This document shows, piece by piece, positions 1-4,885 of a stretch of DNA of 5,204 bases. The translations under genes and the position numbers were made by a program. Source of the DNA: Chitinophagaceae bacterium (GTDB lineage: Bacteria > Bacteroidota > Bacteroidia > Chitinophagales > Chitinophagaceae); contig CANIMM010000224.1 of assembly GCA_947468255.1 (NCBI GenBank), positions 1-5,204 on the forward strand. The letters run 5' to 3'. Position 1 is the stretch's first letter. Each line of letters opens with the position of its first letter. Under the pieces are notes generated by a model. The model did no database searches. It had not been told where the DNA came from and saw only the letters and a program-made list of their open reading frames with translations.

Positions 1-1853
1 GTGGGCTTTGTCGAAACTGCCACTGTGCGTTGTCGTTTGGGAGCCTTCGATGCCATTTTGGTTGCCAGTCCATTCAATCTGCAATAATCAATGATAGGAT
101 CCAAAAACAAGGATCCATACTTCACGATTTTTAAATTTCCAAAGCCAGCTATATTTCCCAAATCAGCTATTGTGATGGGTAAATAGCTAGCCAACTCCAA
201 CAGGGTTGCATCTGAAAAAACCTGGAAAGCAGCTACATTTTCATCCTTTGCAATTTGATAACGAATTGCCTTTAAGGTGGTAAATAATTCCCGGTGCACA
301 GTTTCATTTCGCTGGTTACTTAAAGGCGTTTCTTTTCTTTCCGTCACGGATTTTACCAACATGGCCGTCATTTCACCTTGCAGTATCTGGCGACTAATTT
401 CATTCAACTGAAGCACGGGGTATTCGCCTTCACTTTGTTGCAAATACTTTAAATGCAACATTTCACGCAGGTATAATTTCCATTGATCCTTACTGATATC
501 CTTACCAATACCATAGGTTTTTAGCGACTGGTGTTCAGCCCTCGTGGTACTGCTGCCTCTCAAAAAATCAATCACGTAATTAATACCAAATTTACCTTTC
601 AGGCGACTCACCGCACTTAGTAATTTCTGCGCTTCTATCGTGGCGTCAACCTTCTCCTCTTCACTCAAACATACATCGCAACTACCACAAAATGCAGGCG
701 CCGCCTCATCAAAATAATTTAATAAATATTGTCGCCTGCAATGCCTAGTTGAACAAAGCATTGACATTTGATCGAGCTTCTTAAGCATAATCTTCGACTG
801 TGCTTCGTTGCCTTCAATGGTGGCAAAACTTTTTAATTTAAACACATCAGCCGCACTGTAAAATAAGATGGCTTCGCTTGGTAAGCCATCTCTTCCCGCC
901 CGGCCGGTTTCCTGATAATAGCCCTCAATATTTTTTGGAAGATCTGCATGAATCACATAACGCACATTGCTTTTGTTAATGCCCATACCAAAAGCGATGG
1001 TAGCTACCATTATTTTTATTTCATCACGCAAAAAACGCTCCTGGTTAACCTCCTTTATATGCTTTTCAAGCCCTGCATGATAGGCTGCAGCAACATAACC
1101 ATGGCTTCTTAAATCAGTAGCGAGTTTTTCGGTAGCATTTCTACTTAGGCAATAAATAATTCCGCAATCCTCCTCGTGTTCCTTAAGATAAGCCAATAGC
1201 TGATCCAGATAATTTTTTTTGGATTTAATGAAATAACTGATATTAGGCCGATTAAAAGAATTTTCAAAAACAGTATAGTCCGTTACTTCCAGCTTTTGAA
1301 TGATGTCCTTTTTGGTAAGCTGATCAGCAGTGGCTGTTAGCGCAATGATTGGAGTATCGGGGAATTGCTTTTTTAATTGACCCAATATTAAATACTCCGG
1401 CCTGAAATCATGCCCCCAGTGACTGATACAATGCGCTTCATCAATGGCAAACAAAGACACATTGATATCTTTCAAATAAGCTAATAGACTATTTTGGCCT
1501 AGCAGCCTTTCTGGAGCAACATACAATAATTTTAGCTGATTGTTTTTCAACCTCCCAATGATGTTAGATTGTTCAGAAGCGGATTGAGATGAATTTAAAA
1601 ATGCAGCGGCCACCCCATTTAATTTCAATGCATCTACCTGGTCTTTCATCAAGGCGATTAACGGTGATACCACTATGGTGACCCCGTCAAATACCAAGGC
1701 CGGTATTTGATAGCACAATGACTTGCCCCCACCGGTAGGCATCAAAACAATACTGTCTTTTTTTGCTAAAACATTTTCGATAATTTCTTGCTGGTTATGC
1801 CTGAATTCATTGTAGCCGAAATATTGTTGCAGGGTTTGCCGGATATCCATCAT
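1..1853 (-). CDS. recQ: ATP-dependent DNA helicase RecQ (partial, C-terminus beyond left edge)
   Basis: RecQ is a 3'-to-5' superfamily 2 DNA helicase acting in recombination and stalled-fork repair. The reading frame is open for 617 codons from ATG at 1853 to the left edge. Visible elements, in order: motif 0 with FGY and Gln21; Walker A TGGGKS (residues 40-45); SPLIALMKDQ (63-72); DEAH (138-141) followed by the aromatic-rich loop with HWGHDFRPEY; ALTATA (171-176); motif V around VATIAFGMGI; motif VI QETGRAGRDG (314-323); the zinc-binding cysteines C372, C389, C392 and C395; a winged-helix region at about 400-500; and an HRDC domain at about 518-595. All helicase residues looked for are present, so the enzyme should be active. 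An in-frame TGA lies three codons upstream of ATG 1853, so the start is this ATG or the adjacent one at 1850. E. coli RecQ is about 610 residues, so this protein is longer and carries an extra C-terminal stretch of unknown length. Identification is very secure; the C-terminal end cannot be judged. Confidence 0.97.
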   Translation of the reverse strand, partial: MMDIRQTLQQYFGYNEFRHNQQEIIENVLAKKDSIVLMPTGGGKSLCYQIPALVFDGVTIVVSPLIALMKDQVDALKLNGVAAAFLNSSQSASEQSNIIGRLKNNQLKLLYVAPERLLGQNSLLAYLKDINVSLFAIDEAHCISHWGHDFRPEYLILGQLKKQFPDTPIIALTATADQLTKKDIIQKLEVTDYTVFENSFNRPNISYFIKSKKNYLDQLLAYLKEHEEDCGIIYCLSRNATEKLATDLRSHGYVAAAYHAGLEKHIKEVNQERFLRDEIKIMVATIAFGMGINKSNVRYVIHADLPKNIEGYYQETGRAGRDGLPSEAILFYSAADVFKLKSFATIEGNEAQSKIMLKKLDQMSMLCSTRHCRRQYLLNYFDEAAPAFCGSCDVCLSEEEKVDATIEAQKLLSAVSRLKGKFGINYVIDFLRGSSTTRAEHQSLKTYGIGKDISKDQWKLYLREMLHLKYLQQSEGEYPVLQLNEISRQILQGEMTAMLVKSVTERKETPLSNQRNETVHRELFTTLKAIRYQIAKDENVAAFQVFSDATLLELASYLPITIADLGNIAGFGNLKIVKYGSLFLDPIIDYCRLNGLATKMASKAPKRQRTVAVSTKP

Positions 1854-2118
1854 ACATTGTCATTTTTATACATTTCGACTACGCTAAGATAAAACAAGAA
1901 ATTGATTGTCTAATTACCAATTGCAAAATGAAAGCTTATTTTATATCAGTTCTAGGATGCTTTTATCAGTTATAATCCTTAAGATTAGCAAAATAAAAGG
2001 CTACTGACTTAGCTTCCAGCAACGACAGGGCCAACAGTATGAATGAAGAATTTAACTTTGATTATCAATATTTTCAAGCTACAGCAATCCTATAATTGGT
2101 ATAATTGGGTAAAATTTA
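1854..2118. other. Gene-free region between divergent recQ and the SAM-riboswitch unit
   Basis: About 265 bp of AT-rich DNA lies between the recQ start and the -33 element of the homoserine dehydrogenase promoter. No convincing protein-coding frame is present: short frames at 2039-2095 (18 codons) and 2043-2168 (41 codons) lack family resemblance, and the second runs through the promoter. The recQ promoter should lie in this stretch on the minus strand. The nearest match to a -7 element is TATCTTAG (1891 down to 1884), but it has no TTTG at proper spacing, so I do not call it. A TAnnTTTG match at 2053-2060 on the plus strand also lacks an upstream TTTG at about 20 bp. A short tandem duplication at the right end is listed separately. 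Confidence 0.6.
2091..2108. repeat. Perfect tandem 9-bp duplication, TATAATTGG twice
   Basis: TATAATTGG occurs at 2091-2099 and again at 2100-2108 with no spacer. The pair ends 10 bp upstream of the TTTG -33 element of the riboswitch promoter. Helically phased tandem sites just upstream of a promoter can bind an activator, but replication slippage in AT-rich DNA would give the same picture. The repeat itself is directly visible; any role is speculation. Confidence 0.5.
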
Positions 2119-2150
2119 TTTGGACTATCCCCTTTGCTAGTTTACCTTTG
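2119..2150 (+). promoter_or_regulatory. Bacteroidota-type -33/-7 promoter for the SAM riboswitch-hom transcript
   Basis: TTTG at 2119-2122 is followed after 20 bp by TACCTTTG at 2143-2150, an exact match to the Bacteroidota housekeeping sigma consensus TTTG/TAnnTTTG with normal spacing. Transcription would start a few bases downstream, at roughly 2155-2160, so the RNA would begin about 10-15 nt before helix P1 of the SAM-I aptamer. The fit between predicted start and aptamer strongly supports the call. The start site is inferred. Confidence 0.8.
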
Positions 2151-2169
2151 CAGCAGTTCTTTAGTTAAC

Positions 2170-2289
2170 ACTTATCAAGAAAGGCAGAGGGTAATGGCCC
2201 GTTGAAGCCTTGGCAACCTATTCTTCTACTCCACTCAGGACGTGCAGGAAAAAGGTGCCAATTCCATCCGCTACGGCGGAGAGATAGGT
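2170..2289 (+). ncRNA. SAM-I (S-box) riboswitch aptamer
   Basis: This RNA element binds S-adenosylmethionine and controls the downstream homoserine dehydrogenase gene. The conserved S-box blocks appear in order: CTTATCAAGA at the 5' side of P1, AGGG then TGGCCC and TTGAAGCC forming the P2/kink-turn region, GGCAACC at the start of P3, GGTGCCAATTCC at 2254-2265, and GAGAGATAGG at the 3' end. P1 pairs 2170-2176 with 2283-2289 (one G-U). P3 closes GGCA (2212-2215) against TGCC (2256-2259). P4 pairs 2267-2271 with 2276-2280 around the loop TACG, a stable UNCG-type tetraloop closed by C-G. The terminal part of P3 is less clear to me by eye. An open reading frame at 2202-2417 overlaps the aptamer and is not a gene. 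Confidence is very high. Confidence 0.97.
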
Positions 2290-2343
2290 CAGATTTACAG
2301 CTCCAAATATCTATACAAAATATTAATAGCTCATCTGATTTAT
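2284..2343 (+). promoter_or_regulatory. Predicted antiterminator of the SAM-I switch
   Basis: Bases 2284-2294 (ATAGGTCAGAT) pair without interruption with 2333-2343 (ATCTGATTTAT): 11 base pairs, two of them G-U. The left strand contains most of the 3' strand of aptamer helix P1, and the right strand takes the last three bases of the terminator's left arm plus most of its loop. The pairing therefore excludes both P1 and the terminator. This is the expected ON state when SAM is low. It is derived directly from complementarity; folding energies were not computed. Confidence 0.8.
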
Positions 2344-2360
2344 GGATGAGCTTATTTGTT
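2328..2360 (+). terminator. Intrinsic terminator (expression platform of the SAM-I riboswitch)
   Basis: AGCTCATC (2328-2335) pairs perfectly with GATGAGCT (2345-2352) around a 9-nt loop, giving an 8-bp stem followed by the T-rich run TATTTGTT. It lies 38 nt after the aptamer and 112 nt before the ATG of the dehydrogenase, so it would end transcription before the gene when SAM is bound. Its stem competes with the antiterminator. The T-tract is interrupted, so some read-through in the OFF state is plausible. Confidence 0.85.
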
Positions 2361-2471
2361 ATGGCCCATCATAGGGAAATCACTTCAAGCTCATTCCATG
2401 CAAACTGGCTTTATTAACCAGCTCTCATAAGTGATGCCAAAGAACATGCATTAAAAATAAAATAATAATTG
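2353..2471 (+). other. Leader between the attenuator and homoserine dehydrogenase
   Basis: These 119 nt are transcribed only when the terminator is avoided. They contain a 7-bp inverted repeat, ATCACTT (2379-2385) with AAGTGAT (2429-2435), enclosing a smaller CTGG/CCAG hairpin (2405-2408 with 2418-2421). The last 30 bases before the ATG are A-rich with no Shine-Dalgarno sequence, as is usual in Bacteroidota. No separate gene is visible. Confidence 0.5.
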
Positions 2472-3728
2472 ATGGAACCAGGAAAAAAATTAACAATCGG
2501 ACTATTTGGATTTGGAGTAGTAGGAAAAGGATTATATGATGTGCTGCACAATACTGCTACGCTTCAGTCGACCATTAAAAAAATCTGCATAAAAAATACG
2601 GATAAGAAAAGAAGCATCGGCCAGGAGCATTTCACTTCGGAAGCTTCCGAACTATTGAATGACGAAGACATCAATGTAATTGTAGAATTGATTGACGACG
2701 CTGCTGCTGCTTTCGAAATCGTTAAAACTGCATTGCAAAAAGGAAAGGCGGTAGTAAGTGCCAACAAAAAAATGATTGCCGAACATTTTGAAGAGTTACT
2801 TGCATTACAAAAAAAATATCAAACACCCTTTCTCTATGAAGCTTCCTGCTGCGCTAGCATGCCGCTTATCCGAAATCTAGAAGAGTATTACGATAACGAC
2901 TTATTGCAATCCTTTAGAGGCATCATTAATGGATCAACGAATTTTATTTTGACTAAAATATTTCAGGAACAACTAGAGTTTAATGCGGCGCTGCTAATGG
3001 CGCAGCAAATGGGCTTTGCAGAAAGCAACCCCAAGCTAGACATCGGCGGATTTGATGCAGCGAACAAACTGAGTATTTTACTGGCACACTCTTTTGGGGT
3101 AATTGCCGGCATCGAAAAATTTATATTTAATGGAATAGAAAATATTTCTCTGCAAGATGCAGAAGTGGCAAAAGAAAAAAAGTTCAGCATCAAACTGGTT
3201 GCCAATGCACAAAAATTAAAAAATGGTAAACTGGCTGCCTTTGTATTGCCACAATTTGTAACAACCAATGACGATCTCTATCATGTGCAAAATGAATTCA
3301 ATGCCATTACTACAGAAAGCAGTTTTGCTGATAAGCATTTTTTTAAAGGAAAGGGTGCAGGTGCATTCCCTACTGCCTCTGCAGTATTGAGCGACATTTC
3401 TGCCCTACGATACAATTACAAATACGAGTATAAAAAAATATACGATCAAACTGAAACTGCACTCACCAATAATTTTTATTTAAAAGTATTTATCAGTGTG
3501 GATGACCTAGCGAAAATAAAAAAAGAGGATTTTGAATGGATAGAAGAATGGCACAACGGACTTCAATACAGCTGGATGATTGCCATCATTCATGCTGAAA
3601 AATTAGTAACCGGTAATTGGTGGAAAGAAAAAGGAGTATCACTGATTGTATACCCTGATGGAATTGAAGAGGGAATCGACTATAAAAAAATCAGTAAGCG
3701 GAGTTTAGAATTGGCAGGGGTGGTATAA
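2472..3728 (+). CDS. hom: Homoserine dehydrogenase, SAM-riboswitch controlled
   Basis: This enzyme reduces L-aspartate-4-semialdehyde to L-homoserine with NAD(P)H, the branch point to methionine and threonine; it is cytoplasmic. The product is 418 residues from ATG 2472; an in-frame TTG at 2469 is a less likely start. The N-terminal Rossmann fold carries GFGVVG (13-18). SANKK (96-100) matches the family's TANK motif with Lys99. NGSTN lies at 153-157. Catalytic-region residues are Glu184 in FAESNP, Asp195 and Lys199 in GGFDAANKL, and GKGAGAFPTASAV (293-305) binds the cofactor/substrate side. Residues about 311-418 form a C-terminal extension that may be an ACT-like regulatory domain, which is only inferred. 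There is no fused aspartate kinase. Two motifs differ from classical enzymes: ELIDD instead of EL(I/M)GG at 72-76, and CCASMP where many have a GGIP-type sequence at 126-131; I believe these are lineage traits. No methionine gene follows; transcription meets convergent genes. Confidence 0.93.
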   Translation: MEPGKKLTIGLFGFGVVGKGLYDVLHNTATLQSTIKKICIKNTDKKRSIGQEHFTSEASELLNDEDINVIVELIDDAAAAFEIVKTALQKGKAVVSANKKMIAEHFEELLALQKKYQTPFLYEASCCASMPLIRNLEEYYDNDLLQSFRGIINGSTNFILTKIFQEQLEFNAALLMAQQMGFAESNPKLDIGGFDAANKLSILLAHSFGVIAGIEKFIFNGIENISLQDAEVAKEKKFSIKLVANAQKLKNGKLAAFVLPQFVTTNDDLYHVQNEFNAITTESSFADKHFFKGKGAGAFPTASAVLSDISALRYNYKYEYKKIYDQTETALTNNFYLKVFISVDDLAKIKKEDFEWIEEWHNGLQYSWMIAIIHAEKLVTGNWWKEKGVSLIVYPDGIEEGIDYKKISKRSLELAGVV

Positions 3729-3752
3729 TCGAAAAAATTTGAACCCCAATTA

Positions 3753-3790
3753 TCTTTTTGAAAAAGAATGCTGTCGTATAAAATACGTTT
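3753..3790. terminator. Possible weak bidirectional termination region between convergent genes
   Basis: The 84-bp spacer between the stop codons of homoserine dehydrogenase and the CBS protein holds two short inverted repeats. TCTTTT (3753-3758) can pair with AAAAGA (3762-3767), and CGTAT (3775-3779) with ATACG (3783-3787), the latter followed by TTT on the plus strand. Both stems are short and AT-rich, so neither is a convincing intrinsic terminator. The position is where termination is needed for both strands. Confidence 0.3.
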
Positions 3791-3812
3791 GCTAGACTAA
3801 CCAGCAATAAAA

Positions 3813-4238
3813 CTATTGGGAAATATAATTGTGTAAGTAGGAAATGGTTTCTTTTTGAGATGCAATGATTGCTGTTACCACATCCGTGATAGAAATTATT
3901 CCCGTTACAATTCCATCTTTCATCACCGGTAAATGGCGGATATGCCGCTCACTCATCAATTCCATGCACTTGTCGATATTATCTTCAGGAGATATCGAAA
4001 TTACCTTTTCAGTCATAATTTCTTTTACCAGCGTGTCGTGGGAGGACTTACCTTTCAAGATAATTTTTCGGGCATAATCTCTTTCAGAAATGATGCCCAT
4101 CAATTGTTGATCTTCAATAACCAGCAAAGCGCCAATATTCCTTTCTCCCATTGCTTTCAATGCTTCATATACCGTAATATCACTAGTAATGGAGAACACT
4201 TTAGTTCCTTTAGCCTGCAAAATTTCAGCAACTTTCAT
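3813..4238 (-). CDS. Tandem CBS-domain protein
   Basis: This is a small stand-alone Bateman-module protein of 141 residues consisting of two CBS domains, at about 7-60 and 73-130. Such pairs bind adenosine-containing ligands (AMP, ATP, SAM or NADH in different family members) and act as energy or ligand sensors. Each domain ends in the typical phosphate/ribose motif: GIISERD (48-54) and GIISITD (113-119). It has no membrane segment and no attached catalytic domain, so its target is unknown. The ATG at 4238 is preferred to the in-frame TTG two codons upstream (4244), because ATG gives the usual start M-K-V-A-E-I-L. The gene converges on homoserine dehydrogenase and lies 262 bp downstream of the rhodanese gene. 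A weak promoter-like pair (TTTG at 4288-4285, TATTTAGT at 4267-4260, 17 bp apart, minus strand) lies upstream. The family call is secure; the biological role is not. Confidence 0.92.
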   Translation of the reverse strand: MKVAEILQAKGTKVFSITSDITVYEALKAMGERNIGALLVIEDQQLMGIISERDYARKIILKGKSSHDTLVKEIMTEKVISISPEDNIDKCMELMSERHIRHLPVMKDGIVTGIISITDVVTAIIASQKETISYLHNYISQ

Positions 4239-4500
4239 AATCAATTAATTGAATGATTCACTAAATACATTGGTATCGAAGCAACAAATAATAAATATAA
4301 AATTATTTGAACATGAAGTTACTAAAGTAGCGGTAACAAATAAAAATGATTTTTAAGAAAAAGGGGGCTGTTTTTAATCTACACTGATAACCAGTCGATT
4401 GCAAGTTGGGGTTTCCTTTTTACTGCCAAAAGATATCCCGATAATTAACTGAATTAAGCAATAAGGAAAAAATGGACCCCTATCCCAGTCATACCTTTCC
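4239..4500. other. Gene-free region between the rhodanese and CBS genes
   Basis: This 262-bp AT-rich stretch should contain the 3' end of the rhodanese transcript and the promoter of the CBS gene, both on the minus strand. I see palindromes TCAATTAATTGA (4241-4252) and TGAATGATTCA (4250-4260) directly before the CBS start, a GTTAC-N10-GTAAC inverted repeat (4318-4337), and an AT-only palindrome TAAAAATGATTTTTA (4341-4355). The long inverted repeat at the right end is listed separately. A 61-codon minus-strand frame at 4374-4559 is a frame shadow running out of the rhodanese gene and is not called. Confidence 0.5.
4318..4337. repeat. Inverted repeat GTTAC-N10-GTAAC upstream of the CBS gene
   Basis: Five-base arms GTTAC (4318-4322) and GTAAC (4333-4337) are separated by 10 bp, putting their centres about 15 bp apart, and a nested TACT-AA-AGTA palindrome sits at 4320-4329. 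The site lies about 80-100 bp upstream of the CBS start. It could be an operator for a dimeric regulator, but short arms of this kind also arise by chance. Confidence 0.3.
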
Positions 4501-4504
4501 TTAT
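4461..4504 (-). terminator. 9-bp inverted repeat spanning the rhodanese stop codon, possible transcript-end hairpin
   Basis: ATAAGGAAA (4461-4469) and TTTCCTTAT (4496-4504) are perfect inverted arms with a 26-nt loop. On the minus strand the first arm contains the TAA stop of the rhodanese gene, so the hairpin would form right at the end of the message. The loop can make a small extra GAC/GTC pairing. The second arm includes part of a T run but is not followed by a clean T tract, so it may protect or terminate the transcript only weakly. Confidence 0.4.
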
Positions 4505-4815
4505 AATTTATTTTGCAAACTACCCCATCCACCGCCATTGTACACTGTTGTGTAACCACTGTTTACAAGAATGCTTTTTGCTGAAGCGCTTCTCATTCCA
4601 GATGCACAACAAGTAATAATAGGCTTGCTTTTGTCTTTCAACTTAGAAAAATTATTTCGGAGCTGGTCAACCGGAATATTTAACGCACCCCTAATATGTC
4701 CACTTTCAAATTCGCCTTTGCTGCGTACATCCAAAATGATTGCACCTGATTTCACTAATTGTGCAAAATCAGTGCTTGGGCCTATTCCAAATAATTTCTT
4801 AATTATAGTAATCAT
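4501..4815 (-). CDS. Single-domain rhodanese-like protein
   Basis: This is a GlpE/PspE-sized rhodanese of 104 residues. Family members move sulfane sulfur from thiosulfate, persulfides or polysulfides to thiol acceptors through a cysteine persulfide. Visible are the LDVR motif (28-31) with F-E-S-G-H-I (36-41), and the active-site loop C-A-S-G-M-R-S (70-76) with Cys70 as the predicted catalytic residue and an adjacent Cys69. The fold ends with the usual YNGGGW segment near the C-terminus. There is no signal peptide, so it should be cytoplasmic. The ATG at 4815 is preceded by an A-rich leader without Shine-Dalgarno; an ATG at 4820 is out of frame and stops at once. It lies 70 bp downstream of the OsmC-family gene on the same strand and could share its transcript. 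Family is secure; the physiological donor and acceptor are unknown. Confidence 0.94.
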   Translation of the reverse strand: MITIIKKLFGIGPSTDFAQLVKSGAIILDVRSKGEFESGHIRGALNIPVDQLRNNFSKLKDKSKPIITCCASGMRSASAKSILVNSGYTTVYNGGGWGSLQNKL

Positions 4816-4847
4816 AGCATTGTTTTTTAGTTATTTTTTTATTTCCT

Positions 4848-4870
4848 GCTAATAGGATAATTAGCTATCC
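4848..4870. repeat. Overlapping, mutually exclusive inverted repeats in the OsmC-rhodanese spacer
   Basis: GCTAAT (4848-4853) is complementary to ATTAGC (4860-4865) across 6 bp, while GGATA (4855-4859) is complementary to TATCC (4866-4870) across the same ATTAGC. The two hairpins cannot form together. No T tract follows on either strand, so this is not an obvious terminator. It may be an operator or a small RNA structure between the two genes, or chance in AT-rich DNA. Confidence 0.35.
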
Positions 4871-4885
4871 CATCAACTATTGGTT

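Noticed and set aside
1915..2101. 8-bp inverted copies TACCAATT (1915-1922) and AATTGGTA (2094-2101) flanking the divergent intergenic region
   Set aside because: An 8-bp AT-rich match in several hundred bases is expected by chance, and there is no mobile-element coding sequence between the copies.
2043..2168. 41-codon plus-strand frame beginning M-K-N-L-T-L-I-I, hydrophobic and tryptophan-rich
   Set aside because: It contains the promoter -33 and -7 elements and ends at the edge of the aptamer. A frame this short is expected by chance.
2202..2417. 71-codon plus-strand open frame
   Set aside because: It lies across the SAM-I aptamer, antiterminator and terminator, has no recognisable protein features, and its sequence is fully explained by the RNA structure.
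2564..3268. Minus-strand open frames opposite homoserine dehydrogenase (2564-2767 and 2963-3268)
   Set aside because: They are antisense shadows of a strongly recognisable gene.
3865..4256. Plus-strand open frames opposite the CBS gene (3865-4077 and 3933-4256)
   Set aside because: They are antisense shadows of a clear two-CBS-domain gene and have no domain resemblance.
4374..4559. 61-codon minus-strand frame overlapping the rhodanese 3' end
   Set aside because: It starts inside the rhodanese gene in another frame and has no family features. I considered a frameshifted extension of the rhodanese, but the rhodanese domain is already complete at its own stop.
4571..4852. 93-codon plus-strand frame opposite the rhodanese gene, with a hydrophobic C-terminal stretch
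   Set aside because: It is antisense to the rhodanese active-site region. The hydrophobic tail comes from the A-rich leader read in reverse.
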